NCBI RefSeq assembly: GCF_001467895.1
Contig: NZ_LNYO01000024.1
Coordinates: forward strand, 178,519 to 242,518
DNA length: 64,000 bases
Source of the DNA: Legionella nautarum
Lineage (GTDB): Bacteria; Pseudomonadota; Gammaproteobacteria; Legionellales; Legionellaceae
Direction: 5' to 3'
The notes beneath the pieces are model-generated. The model saw only the letters and a program-made list of their open reading frames with translations. It searched no databases and was not told the DNA's origin. The translations under genes and the position numbers were made by a program. Below are positions 38,090 through 47,545 of this stretch, piece after piece; the first letter of the stretch is position 1, and each line of letters begins with the position of its first letter.

Positions 38090-39085
38090 CTAAACCACAC
38101 GCCATAAAGAATCGAGAAAATATTGCTTCGAATCGGTAAAATTCCTGACAATCTCAAAACCGGTCGCCTGTGCCAATTGGGCGACTTGGGAAAAAGTATA
38201 TTTATGTGATGATTCGGCATGAATTGCTTCGAATTCTTTAAAGTTGAATGATTTTTTCAACGCATCAATATAGATAATTTGAGCTTTATTACTAATCAAA
38301 TAACTTTCCATTGCCTTCAAATACACATTGTAAGTTCCGTAATGATAAAAGGAATCAATATTGAAATTGGCTCCTAGCTCATTATTCATGCGCCTTAGAA
38401 GATTTAAATTGAATTCACGGGTAATTCCATCTCGGTCATTATAAGCCCTCATTAATACATCTATATTTTTGAGCAAATCAAAACCTATAAATAAATAATC
38501 CCCTGGATGAAGAAAACTTTTCATCATTCCTAGAAATTCTTTAGTAGAATTTAAATCAAAATTGCCAATACTTGAGCCTAAAAACATAACGAAATTACGT
38601 TTTTTAGAAGTCGACCCTATCCATTTTATGCCGTTTAAATAATCTACATTTAAAGCAACGGTTTCGAGATTGGGTAATTGTTCATTAAATTGATCAATAA
38701 TTTGGGTAAGATATTTTCTCGAAATATCAATTGTATAATAACTAAATGATAAATTATCATCCAAAAAATGATCAATAAGTAGTCGCGTTTTTATCCCTTC
38801 ACCTGGACCCAGTTCAATGAGATTAAAATTTTCATCTTTTAGTAAATCGGCCAAGTCCTTTTTATAATGATCTAAAATTTCTAACTCACAACCCGTCAGA
38901 TAGTAATCTGGATGACGAGTAATTCGATTAAACAATTCACTACCATATTCATCATAGAAATACTTCGAGTTAACCTCTTTATTTGTTTTAGAAAGACCAT
39001 GAAGAATATCGCTAATAAATTCCTGTTTTTCATCAGAGCTAACCTTGACCTTATCTAATGCTGGAGTCTTAAATTTTGCAGCCAT
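38090..39085 (-). CDS. egtD: Histidine N-alpha-methyltransferase EgtD
   Basis: A 331-residue SAM methyltransferase that trimethylates L-histidine to hercynine, the first step of ergothioneine synthesis. YFYDEYGSELFNRITRHPDYYLTG is the family N-terminal signature, LIELGPGEGIKTRLLI the SAM site, and FLGSSIGNFD the conserved segment after it. The C-terminal HAESSHKYTFSQVAQLA matches the substrate-binding tail. Length is normal. It lies 14 bases after the egtB stop, with AAGGAATC before its ATG, so it is co-expressed with egtB. Confidence 0.93.
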   Translation of the reverse strand: MAAKFKTPALDKVKVSSDEKQEFISDILHGLSKTNKEVNSKYFYDEYGSELFNRITRHPDYYLTGCELEILDHYKKDLADLLKDENFNLIELGPGEGIKTRLLIDHFLDDNLSFSYYTIDISRKYLTQIIDQFNEQLPNLETVALNVDYLNGIKWIGSTSKKRNFVMFLGSSIGNFDLNSTKEFLGMMKSFLHPGDYLFIGFDLLKNIDVLMRAYNDRDGITREFNLNLLRRMNNELGANFNIDSFYHYGTYNVYLKAMESYLISNKAQIIYIDALKKSFNFKEFEAIHAESSHKYTFSQVAQLAQATGFEIVRNFTDSKQYFLDSLWRVV

Positions 39086-39099
39086 GATTCCTTCCCCTC

Positions 39100-40362
39100 T
39101 TAATTGGTTCTCGCTAAGCGAATTCCGCTAAACTGCCAGCGCTTTTCTGGTTGAAAAAAATTACGATAACTTGTTCTAATATGTGATTTCGGAGTGGCGC
39201 AACAGCCGCCTCGAAGCACCATTTGATTCGTCATAAATTTTCCATTGTACTCACCTAATGCGCCTTTAAGCGGCCTAAATCCCGGATAGGGCGTATAAGG
39301 ACTAGCCGTCCATTCCCAAAGATCGCCAAAAAATTGTTGCGGCTGTAGCGAGTTTTGAGTCGAAGCGGGTTCAGGATGGTGTAGACCTTTCTCCATAAAA
39401 TTGCCGTTAGGTGTTAGCCCTGTGGTAACGACAAAATGCTCCCACTCTTCTTCCGAAGCTAATCGTGCCCCACGCCATCTTGCATAGGCATCTGCTTCAT
39501 AAAAACTAATATGGCTAACAGGTTCTGTGGGACTTAATGGTATTAGTCCGTGTAAGCTAAAAATGTGCCATTCATTATTTTGATTTTGCCAGTAGAGTGG
39601 AGCTTGCCAATTATTCTTAAGCACGCAGTCCCAACCATCTGCAAGCCACCAGCAAGGTTCTTTGTAGCCACCGGCTTCGATAAATTCTAAATATTCTGCA
39701 TTGGTGACTAAGCGCGAGGCGATTGCATAAGGAATTAGAAATTTTTTATGGTTTGGTAACTCATTATCAAAACAAAAGTCTTTACCTCGGTAACCGATTT
39801 CCACAACGCCGCCTTCCACATCGATAAAAGTTAATTCTGATGCAAGCGCAGAAGGTGTTTCTATGGTTTGAGTCTTATAGAGCGGAAAATTGGGGTTGAA
39901 GGAAAAATTATGTTTAATATCCATTAGCAAGAGTTCTTGATGTTGCTGTTCGTGATGGAGCCCGAGTGTTAGGAGCGTGTTTATTGCCTCAAATTGAGTT
40001 TCGGCAACTTCACTCAACAAATCCTGCATACAACTATCAATATGCTTGCGATAGGCATAAATTTCTTCGACTGTTGGGCGTGACAACAGACCTCGTTTCG
40101 CACGTGGATAAGGATTGCCTATTCCCTGGTAGTAAGAGTTAAATAAATGATGAAAAGAAACGTGAAATGGTTTGTAGCTTTTTAAATAATGAGAAAGTAT
40201 GAACGTTTCAAAAAACCAACTACTGTGTGCTAGATGCCATTTCGGTGGGCTTACATCTTCAATACTTTGAATGACATAGTCTTCCGTCGCCAATGGTTTA
40301 CATAAGCTTTCAGTTTGCTGACGCACTGTTTTATATGCATCAATGAGATCTTCGGTTTTCAT
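39100..40362 (-). CDS. egtB: Hercynine sulfoxide synthase EgtB
   Basis: A 420-residue non-heme iron enzyme. An N-terminal DinB-like domain with HLAHSSWFFETFIL and LHHEQQHQELLLMDI supplies the three-His iron site (first His plus HxxxH). A C-terminal FGE-sulfatase-like domain ends in LRGGCCATPKSHIRTSYRNFF. EgtB joins hercynine with cysteine or gamma-Glu-Cys in oxygen-dependent C-S bond formation. The start ATG 40362 has AGGTG upstream. The gene order egtB-egtD forms a minimal ergothioneine cluster; no egtC or egtE is near, so the C-S lyase would be elsewhere. Confidence 0.92.
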   Translation of the reverse strand: MKTEDLIDAYKTVRQQTESLCKPLATEDYVIQSIEDVSPPKWHLAHSSWFFETFILSHYLKSYKPFHVSFHHLFNSYYQGIGNPYPRAKRGLLSRPTVEEIYAYRKHIDSCMQDLLSEVAETQFEAINTLLTLGLHHEQQHQELLLMDIKHNFSFNPNFPLYKTQTIETPSALASELTFIDVEGGVVEIGYRGKDFCFDNELPNHKKFLIPYAIASRLVTNAEYLEFIEAGGYKEPCWWLADGWDCVLKNNWQAPLYWQNQNNEWHIFSLHGLIPLSPTEPVSHISFYEADAYARWRGARLASEEEWEHFVVTTGLTPNGNFMEKGLHHPEPASTQNSLQPQQFFGDLWEWTASPYTPYPGFRPLKGALGEYNGKFMTNQMVLRGGCCATPKSHIRTSYRNFFQPEKRWQFSGIRLARTN

Positions 40363-40420
40363 CTAACACCTATTCAAGCCTTCCATGGATAACTACATTT
40401 AGCTAAATTATAGTTGGGTT

Positions 40421-41305
40421 TTAGATTGGTAACGTGGCCAATCTCTCCTGTTCCCACTGTTTTAAAGGCGAAAACTCGGGATTAGCCATAGCATTAACGG
40501 GTAAATAAAAAGTTTGCTCCATAAGAAATTGCCCGCTTAAAGCAGCATGCGAGACTTGGTCAGTAAATACAATCCAAGTACATTGAGCTGGAAAATCAAT
40601 GCGTTGCTTTTTGACAGTTTGTTGATAGTCATCACTCAATTTCATATTGTCGTGTAAATTGAGTTGATAATGGTCATAAGCAGAACGCAGTGTTTTCGTG
40701 GCTTTAATTAAATGTAATAATTTTGCACGGGCATAGTTATAGCTTGGAATGCCGGGAGCAAAGCGTTGGAGTACCTGATGAAAAGGTTCTCCTAAATGCC
40801 AAACTCGAGGCTCATTAAAAGGATTAACATTAGAAAAAACACGTAGAATCCGTCTTCCATTCACAGGCGTTGCTGGAAAAGAGTCAACATGAAGACGCGT
40901 ATCATCTTTACGTTTTGAGCTTACACGCCCTTTGATTTCTGCAGGGCGATAACTGGTCCTACCCCAAAGTAAACCATCTTGATATTGTGGTAAAACGCTG
41001 TCAATTAGTTCTCTCGCAAATTCGGCATAGCGCAGCATGAAGGCTTTCAGGGTGTGCTCTAAATTAGCGTTAGTTTGAAAACCACCTAAACGATTAGTGC
41101 GATAGTCGAAACTGACATTTTTATGTTTGCCGTCAAGAATTTTATCGGAAAGTAATTCAGTTTTTTCATTGGCTTCTAAATGAAAAGGGTAGGAGGGCAA
41201 ATATAGAACTTTTCCTAATTCTAATGAGGCTAGCGCAAGTTTTTTGCTGTCTGCGCTTAATGAATTCAAGTTATCCGCATCGATAGTATGTAGCAATTGG
41301 TCCAT
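40421..41305 (-). CDS. kdoO: Kdo hydroxylase (KdoO-like), Fe(II)/2-oxoglutarate dioxygenase
   Basis: A 294-residue member of the Kdo 3-hydroxylase family that converts Kdo of lipid A to Ko in some Gram-negatives, including Legionella relatives. Iron ligands are visible in RLHVDSFPATP (HxD) and DQVSHAALSGQF (distal His), and RRILRVFSNVNP fits the 2-oxoglutarate strand. ATG 41305 has GAGG at good spacing and is preferred over the TTG at 41344. Together with kdsB at 4.3 kb it points to LPS inner-core modification. It lies ~60 bp before egtB on the same strand. Confidence 0.85.
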   Translation of the reverse strand: MDQLLHTIDADNLNSLSADSKKLALASLELGKVLYLPSYPFHLEANEKTELLSDKILDGKHKNVSFDYRTNRLGGFQTNANLEHTLKAFMLRYAEFARELIDSVLPQYQDGLLWGRTSYRPAEIKGRVSSKRKDDTRLHVDSFPATPVNGRRILRVFSNVNPFNEPRVWHLGEPFHQVLQRFAPGIPSYNYARAKLLHLIKATKTLRSAYDHYQLNLHDNMKLSDDYQQTVKKQRIDFPAQCTWIVFTDQVSHAALSGQFLMEQTFYLPVNAMANPEFSPLKQWEQERLATLPI

Positions 41306-41529
41306 TAATGCCTCATCATTTAAGTAAAAAATCAAGTCTAGCAAATTTTAGATTAAGGGAGAAATTTTGTTAGCACTTTTTTCTCTCCAATACCCTTGAA
41401 GAGCGTATTGGAAAGAAAAAATGTGTGGCAATCATTCAGTTCAGAATGTGGCCGGATGAAGGCAGGTCAGCCTGTCCTTAATCAGCAGCTAGCTCTCTAG
41501 AGAAGAAAGAATGGATATTGGTTTGAGAG

Positions 41530-42159
41530 TTAAAATGGATTGCGCTTTGTTCCGGTAGTTTGGTCAGAAAATCTGAGACGGACAATTTTGTTGAGGTCAA
41601 TTAATAAGTTTAATTCGGCACGGAGTTTCTTTTGTATGACTGGATCTTTTCCTTTCTTTAACTGATTTTCATGTTCTTGAATAGCCTGGGCCAGATCAGA
41701 CAGTGATACTAGCTTAAGAGAAGGCATTTGTTTTCTTACAAGATTGAGTAATTTTCCTAACCCATCTTCTTTTAATTGTTGAAATTCAGCATCTACATCT
41801 ATTGGAAAATCTACCACTCGTTGACTGTAGTTAGCATTAGGGAGCCCATGCCAAAGCTTGTCTTCTAATTCCATATGCTCGTCTAATTTAGACTCATCAT
41901 AATGGGTACAGACAGGTGGTATTTTCTTTGAAAAACGCAACGCCTTATCCAAAATAGCAAGAAAAACTCTAAGCTCTGGTGTTGTAGGCTCAATTTGCTC
42001 TAAATTTAAGAATTCAGGTCCCCAATCATGAATGCGCTCGATAGCCTCATCAATGAGGACATGGTCTTGCTCATTGGCTAACCAAGACTGGTTATAGGCT
42101 CCACCAAATTTGTACCTTAAATAGAGGTCGATCAGTTTTATTTTAATTTGAGGATGCAT
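41530..42159 (-). CDS. Hypothetical protein, acidic-helical
   Basis: A 209-residue protein: helical and mostly polar, with WxxN-type aromatic spots (YNQSWLANEQDHVLIDEAIERIHDWGPEFLNLE) and a Lys-rich C-terminal third (QEHENQLKKGKDPVIQKKLRAELNLLIDLNKI). No signal peptide or membrane segment. I do not recognise a family. It stands alone between kdoO and the divergent sulfatase-like gene. Confidence 0.55.
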   Translation of the reverse strand: MHPQIKIKLIDLYLRYKFGGAYNQSWLANEQDHVLIDEAIERIHDWGPEFLNLEQIEPTTPELRVFLAILDKALRFSKKIPPVCTHYDESKLDEHMELEDKLWHGLPNANYSQRVVDFPIDVDAEFQQLKEDGLGKLLNLVRKQMPSLKLVSLSDLAQAIQEHENQLKKGKDPVIQKKLRAELNLLIDLNKIVRLRFSDQTTGTKRNPF

Positions 42160-42333
42160 GATCGATTGATGTTAACTTTATGTTTTTTTTATATATATTA
42201 AACTAAAATAATGAAGTTGCTATTAACGAACGGAAAGTGGGTGGGGCAAATAATTTGATGGAAATGACCACTCAACTTTGCAAGATTCTTGATAATCACA
42301 TATTATTTTTAAAATACTTTAATAATTTTGCTC

Positions 42334-44235
42334 ATGAATTGTAATAATAGAAAAGCGATTTTTCGTTTTATAGGTTGGTTTTTTCTCGTTAATACACTCC
42401 TTTTTTGGTTGTTAGGATCTGAATATCTAAAAGCTATTTTATTATCAAAAACCTTATTTATTAATACAGTGGCAAATTTTACTGGTATAGGCGGTAAAAG
42501 CTTCGTCATTTTTTTCGCGATCATAAATTACTTAAGCTACATGATGTTACTAGCATTTATTCCTGCTATTGTTTTATTTTTGATTGCTTATTTTTTACCA
42601 AATAGATGGCTTATCTGGTCTTTAAGTATCTTACTCGGTACAGCGAGTATTGTGTTTTTGATTGCAGATACGCGTATCTACTTGATGTTCAAATTTCATC
42701 TTAACTTCTTGATCCTGTCGTTGGTTTTTCATACCCAATGGACTGAAGTTTTTGATTTTTCTGCACAAGAATTAACTTCTTGTGGGTTGCTCATTGCTGG
42801 ATTTTGTCTTATAGAAATTTGTCTCGCCTGGTTGGTGTGGAAGAAAATCGTTTTGGCTGAACGTTTAAAGATTGGCTATTCAATTGCTTATATTTGGTTG
42901 GGCAGTTTTTTATTTAGCTACTTTACTTTGGTGTTATCTATCTCGAATTATAATAATCTTTTTAGTCAGCAAATCCCTAATTTACCGCTTTACAATCAAA
43001 TTATTAGTTCTATAATTCCCGATAAAAATGCCAAGCAAATTTTAAATCGTTACAGTGAAAGTAACTTTGCGCAACCTATTTTTTCTAATGACAAATTAAA
43101 TTACCCCCTCCACCCATTGAGTTGTGATAAACAGGCTCATCCTTATAATATTATTTTAATCATGGTGGACTCACTCCGTTTTGATAGTTTAGAAAAAGGA
43201 TATATGCCAAATGTCGCTCGATTTGCTAAAAAAACTTGGCAGTTCCAAAACCATATGAGTGGTGGAAATTCCACACAACCAGGGTTGTTTTCAATATTTT
43301 ATTCGATACCGAGCAGCTATTGGACCGCTGCCTTAAAGCAACAAGTTCCAGCAGTTTTGACGGATTTACTAATTAAATACGGGTATTCAACCCAAGTTTT
43401 TTGGTCGAGTGTTTTATACAATCCTCCTTTTGATAAGACCATTTTTACTGGGTTTAATGACCTCGATATCAATGGTTCACATAAAGATAATGTTGGGGAT
43501 AAAGATAGAGATATCACGCAAAAAGCGATTGATTTTTTAAACAATAAAAATCATAAAACGCCGTTTTTTCTTTATCTTTTCTATGATGCACCTCATGGTT
43601 TTTGTCGCCAACAAAAGTTCGCAGCACCTTATCAGCCAATCGAAGAGGAGTGTTCGCGTATAAACCTAACTAATGACATTGACCCTATGCCATTTTACAA
43701 TCGTTATTTGAACGCGGTTAATTTTGACGACCAGGAGATTGCGAAGGTATTAGATACTATTGAACAGCAAGGGTATTTAGAAAATAGTGTCGTTATTTTC
43801 ACTGCTGACCATGGACAGGAATTTAACGATAATAAACAAAACTATTGGGGCCATGCTGGAAACTTCACCCAAGCACAAATTCATGTGCCACTTTTTATTC
43901 ATTGGCCTGGCCAGTCATCACGGTCAATTGAATACCTGACAACAAGCTATGATATTGTTCCAACTTTAGTGCAGCATTTGTTTAATTGTGATAATTCGGT
44001 GCATGACTACAGTATTGGCCAAGATTTATTGGTTGAAAAAGGACGGTTGCCATTTTTTATCTCAGGCAGTTATATAAATATGGGCGTGGTTGAGCAAGAT
44101 CGTCTGACCACTTTACAAGTATCCGGGGATATTACCATTACTGATCCCCATGCAGAACCGACTATTAACGCTGAGCCACGAATGGAGCGCCTCAAGCACG
44201 CACTGACCATTATGCGTCAGTATTATGCTAAATAA
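42334..44235 (+). CDS. YejM/PbgA-like sulfatase-fold inner-membrane protein
   Basis: A 633-residue protein with five N-terminal membrane segments (to about residue 200) and a large periplasmic alkaline-phosphatase/sulfatase-fold domain. Metal/active-site-like pieces are IIILIMVDSLRFDS-type strand (ILIMVDSLRFDSL), MSGGNSTQPGLFSIFYS and FTADHGQEFND. The sulfatase Cys/Ser nucleophile is replaced by SGGNSTQ, as in the YejM class. YejM controls LPS abundance via LapB/FtsH in enterobacteria; the same role here is inference from architecture. ATG 42334 is chosen over TTG 42328. Confidence 0.85.
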   Translation: MNCNNRKAIFRFIGWFFLVNTLLFWLLGSEYLKAILLSKTLFINTVANFTGIGGKSFVIFFAIINYLSYMMLLAFIPAIVLFLIAYFLPNRWLIWSLSILLGTASIVFLIADTRIYLMFKFHLNFLILSLVFHTQWTEVFDFSAQELTSCGLLIAGFCLIEICLAWLVWKKIVLAERLKIGYSIAYIWLGSFLFSYFTLVLSISNYNNLFSQQIPNLPLYNQIISSIIPDKNAKQILNRYSESNFAQPIFSNDKLNYPLHPLSCDKQAHPYNIILIMVDSLRFDSLEKGYMPNVARFAKKTWQFQNHMSGGNSTQPGLFSIFYSIPSSYWTAALKQQVPAVLTDLLIKYGYSTQVFWSSVLYNPPFDKTIFTGFNDLDINGSHKDNVGDKDRDITQKAIDFLNNKNHKTPFFLYLFYDAPHGFCRQQKFAAPYQPIEEECSRINLTNDIDPMPFYNRYLNAVNFDDQEIAKVLDTIEQQGYLENSVVIFTADHGQEFNDNKQNYWGHAGNFTQAQIHVPLFIHWPGQSSRSIEYLTTSYDIVPTLVQHLFNCDNSVHDYSIGQDLLVEKGRLPFFISGSYINMGVVEQDRLTTLQVSGDITITDPHAEPTINAEPRMERLKHALTIMRQYYAK

Positions 44236-44385
44236 ATGACAGTTGCTCCTCTACAATTGTGCAGCTTGAACATCGTCTGATTGAAGTTAAGCCTTCCCAA
44301 TCTCCATTTAAGACAAACAATCTAAGCAAGTTTTGATTATAATTGAAAGAAGGAGAGCTATTCTAACATAGGTGAGGGACAAGCA

Positions 44386-46029
44386 ATGAAAGGCGCTGAA
44401 CTCTTGGTTGCTGCTTTGGAAAATGAAGGCGTCAACCACATTTTTGGTATTCCCGGTGAAGAAAATCTTGATGTTATCGAAGCAATTCGCAACTCATCAA
44501 TCGAACTAGTGTTAACTCGACATGAGCAAGCGGCGGCTTTTATGGCTGCTACTTATGGTCGATTGACTGGTAAACCGGGGGTTTGTATTACAACACTAGG
44601 CCCTGGCGCGCTTAATCTTACCACTGGTGCTGCTTATGCGCTTCTTGGAGCAATGCCTCTCATCATGATTACCGGCCAGAAGGGAGTTTTATCATCGCAT
44701 CAGGCGAGATTTCAGATGGTCAATACGGTTGCTACCATGCAGCCTCTCACCAAAATGTCGCGCCAAATTGTTTCGCCTGCAATGATCCCGACTATAGTGC
44801 GAGAGGCTTTCCATCTCGCACAAGAAGAAAATCCTGGACCCGTTCATTTGGAATTGCCTGAAGATATAGCCGCTGAGAAAAATAAAAAAGTTGCACTTAT
44901 TCCATCGCATTCAATTGAATACCCCATAGCCAGTGAGCAAGCTTTAAATTATGCCGCCGACCTGATTAAAAAAGCTAAGCGCCCCTTAGTTATGCTAGGT
45001 GCCGCAGCATCGCGGCCAAGAGCCACTAATCATCTTTCCGAATTTATTTTACGTACAAAACTTCCGTATTTTACGACTCAGATGGGTAAGGGAACTATTT
45101 CTGGAGCAACCGAATATTATATGGGAACGGCAGCACTCTCAGCTCGAGATTATGTTCATGAAGCGATCGAAAAAGCCGATCTCATTATAACTATTGGCCA
45201 TAGTACGGTAGAAAAACCACCGTTTATCATGAGCACATCCAAACTAAAAGTGGTACATGTCGGATATGTCTCTGCTACGGTAGAGCAAATTTATTTTCCC
45301 CAAGCAGAAGTTATTGGTGATTTGGGCCCTTCATTACAATTGCTTGCTGATAAGCTTGAGGGCAAGCTTCCTCGTGCCGGTGCTCTCCTTCATTTAAGAG
45401 AGGGTATTTTGAGTAAAATTACGGCTAGGGCTACTGAAGATCGTTTTACGCCACAACGTTTAGTTCATGACGTTCGACAAGTGATGCCAGCCGATGGAAT
45501 TCTCGCGCTTGATAACGGCATGTATAAAATTTGGTTTGCTCGAAATTATCGGACCCAAATGGCTAATACGTTGTTGCTTGATAATGCGCTTGCCACCATG
45601 GGTGCCGGCCTCCCTTCAGCCAATATGGCTGCCTTGCTATATCCTGATCGTCGAGTAATGGCGATTTGTGGGGATGGGGGTTTTATGATGAATAGCCAAG
45701 AATTAGAAACTGCGGTTAGATTAAAACTAAATTTGGTAATACTTATTATCGAGGATAATGCTTTCGGAATGATACGGTGGAAACAGGCAGTTGATCATTT
45801 CCCAGACTTTGGTATGACGTTTACTAACCCTGATTTCATAAAATATGCTGAAGCTTATGGCGCACAGGGTGTAAGGGTTGAAACGATTGAAAGCTTTCGA
45901 CCTATTCTGGAAAACGCTTTCAATGCTGGGGGAGTTCATCTTGTTATTTTCCCAATTGATTATTCAGAAAACAAACGTGTTCTTGTCGATGAATTGCAAC
46001 AGCGATTACCGCCAAGGAAGGGGGAATGA
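44386..46029 (+). CDS. Acetolactate synthase-like ThDP enzyme
   Basis: A 547-residue ThDP-dependent enzyme of the acetolactate synthase family, closest in shape to the catabolic AlsS type. The catalytic Glu lies in LVLTRHEQAAAFMA (residues ~46-59). The central PLVMLGAAASRP stretch and the ThDP motif ICGDGGFMMNSQELE...EDNAFG (GDG...N) complete it. GAGGGACAAGC precedes the ATG. No regulatory small subunit is adjacent. Its 3' end overlaps a downstream aldehyde dehydrogenase gene, so the true substrate could be another 2-oxo acid; acetolactate formation is inferred from family only. Confidence 0.82.
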   Translation: MKGAELLVAALENEGVNHIFGIPGEENLDVIEAIRNSSIELVLTRHEQAAAFMAATYGRLTGKPGVCITTLGPGALNLTTGAAYALLGAMPLIMITGQKGVLSSHQARFQMVNTVATMQPLTKMSRQIVSPAMIPTIVREAFHLAQEENPGPVHLELPEDIAAEKNKKVALIPSHSIEYPIASEQALNYAADLIKKAKRPLVMLGAAASRPRATNHLSEFILRTKLPYFTTQMGKGTISGATEYYMGTAALSARDYVHEAIEKADLIITIGHSTVEKPPFIMSTSKLKVVHVGYVSATVEQIYFPQAEVIGDLGPSLQLLADKLEGKLPRAGALLHLREGILSKITARATEDRFTPQRLVHDVRQVMPADGILALDNGMYKIWFARNYRTQMANTLLLDNALATMGAGLPSANMAALLYPDRRVMAICGDGGFMMNSQELETAVRLKLNLVILIIEDNAFGMIRWKQAVDHFPDFGMTFTNPDFIKYAEAYGAQGVRVETIESFRPILENAFNAGGVHLVIFPIDYSENKRVLVDELQQRLPPRKGE

Positions 46030-47414
46030 TGGAAAAAAAACTGCAAGTTGTACAAGCTTTTGATCGCACTTTGATTGCAGAAATCCCTGCTGATGATGTT
46101 AAAGCACTGGAAGAAAAGCTAAAGGCAGCTAGCCTAACTCTTGGAGATCGAGCGAACTGGCTTAAGCCTCATGAGCGTATGGCCATTCTTAAACGTGCTG
46201 CTCAATTATTAACAGATGACCAAGACAAATTTGTTAAGCTTATAGCTAGAGAAGGCGGAAAACCTTACACTGATGCGGCAATTGAGGTAACTCGAGCTAT
46301 AGATAGCTTAAATGATGCGGCCGAGGAATTACGCCAATTTGCCGGCAAAGAAATTCCAATGGGACTGACCGCTGCAAGTGAGCGGCGTTGGGCTTTTACT
46401 ATTAAAGAACCCATTGGCGTTGTGGCAGCTATTTCGGCCTTTAACCATCCATTGAATTTAATTACTCATCAAATAGCTCCAGCAATTGCTGTAGGATGTC
46501 CGGTGATTATTAAGCCTGCGCCAGTCACTCCTTTATCTTGCATAGAACTCGTTAAATTACTCCGGCAGGCAGGTTTAGCAGAAGGTTGGTGTCAAACTCT
46601 TATTACAGAGGACAATGCCTTGGCTGAGCAGCTCGCAACTGATAGCCGTATCGCTTTCTTGAGTTTTATTGGCTCTGCTAAGGTTGGCTGGTATTTACGC
46701 TCTAAACTGGCTCCAGGCACTCGTTGCGCCCTTGAACATGGTGGTGCAGCGCCAGTGATTGTCGACCAAAGCGTCGATTTATCTAAAACTATTCCATCCA
46801 TTGTCAAAGGTGGTTATTACCATGCAGGGCAAGTCTGTGTTTCAGTCCAGCGGGTCTTTGTTCATAAAAAGATTGCCGCTCACTTTATGGAGGAATATGT
46901 TAAACGGGTGAAAGCCCTACAGGTCGGTGATCCACTCTTAAAAGAAACGGAAGTTGGCCCCCTGATTCATCCACGAGAAGCAGGGCGCGTTAGTGCGTGG
47001 ATTGATGAGGCAGTAGCAGGTGGGGCAAAGCTGTTTGGTGGCGGCCGCCTTTCTGAAACGACTTTAATCCCTGCTGTATTACTAAATCCACCTATTGATG
47101 CCAAGGTCTCACAATTGGAAATCTTTGGCCCTGTAACCTGTGTTTATGAATTTGAAGAGATTGATAAGGCCATTGAAATTGCAAATTCTTTGCCCACGGC
47201 CTTTCAAGCCAGCGTCTTTTCTGAGAATTTGACACCGGCACTGAGAGCTGCAGAATATCTCAATGCTTCAACTGTTCTTATTAACGATCACACCGCCTTC
47301 CGTACTGATTGGATGCCTTTTGCTGGACAAAAACAATCTGGCTATCGTACCGGAGGAATACCCTGGACTATGAGAGACATGTCTCAAGAAAAGATGATTA
47401 TTTTTAAAAAATAA
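46026..47414 (+). CDS. Aldehyde dehydrogenase (NAD(P)-dependent)
   Basis: A 462-residue ALDH-superfamily enzyme. Signature pieces are GVVAAISAFNHPLNLITHQIAPAIA with the catalytic Asn, IIKPAPVTPLS, LEHGGAAPVIV with the general-base Glu, and GGYYHAGQVCVSVQRV with the nucleophilic Cys. The start at ATG 46026 (or the next ATG, 46029) overlaps the stop of the ThDP enzyme by four bases. Substrate unknown. The pair probably turns a 2-oxo acid or C2/C3 unit over an aldehyde to an acid. Confidence 0.9.
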   Translation: MMEKKLQVVQAFDRTLIAEIPADDVKALEEKLKAASLTLGDRANWLKPHERMAILKRAAQLLTDDQDKFVKLIAREGGKPYTDAAIEVTRAIDSLNDAAEELRQFAGKEIPMGLTAASERRWAFTIKEPIGVVAAISAFNHPLNLITHQIAPAIAVGCPVIIKPAPVTPLSCIELVKLLRQAGLAEGWCQTLITEDNALAEQLATDSRIAFLSFIGSAKVGWYLRSKLAPGTRCALEHGGAAPVIVDQSVDLSKTIPSIVKGGYYHAGQVCVSVQRVFVHKKIAAHFMEEYVKRVKALQVGDPLLKETEVGPLIHPREAGRVSAWIDEAVAGGAKLFGGGRLSETTLIPAVLLNPPIDAKVSQLEIFGPVTCVYEFEEIDKAIEIANSLPTAFQASVFSENLTPALRAAEYLNASTVLINDHTAFRTDWMPFAGQKQSGYRTGGIPWTMRDMSQEKMIIFKK

Positions 47415-47545
47415 TGAGCTTATCTTTTAGCGCAACGACTGTCTTGAGTTCGTGAGTCTTTGCGTCATGACCACAACATGTCATTTCGAGCCTAGTCTAT
47501 GTCCCAGGAGAACGTAGACTAGGCTTGCTAATACTCTAAACGAAC

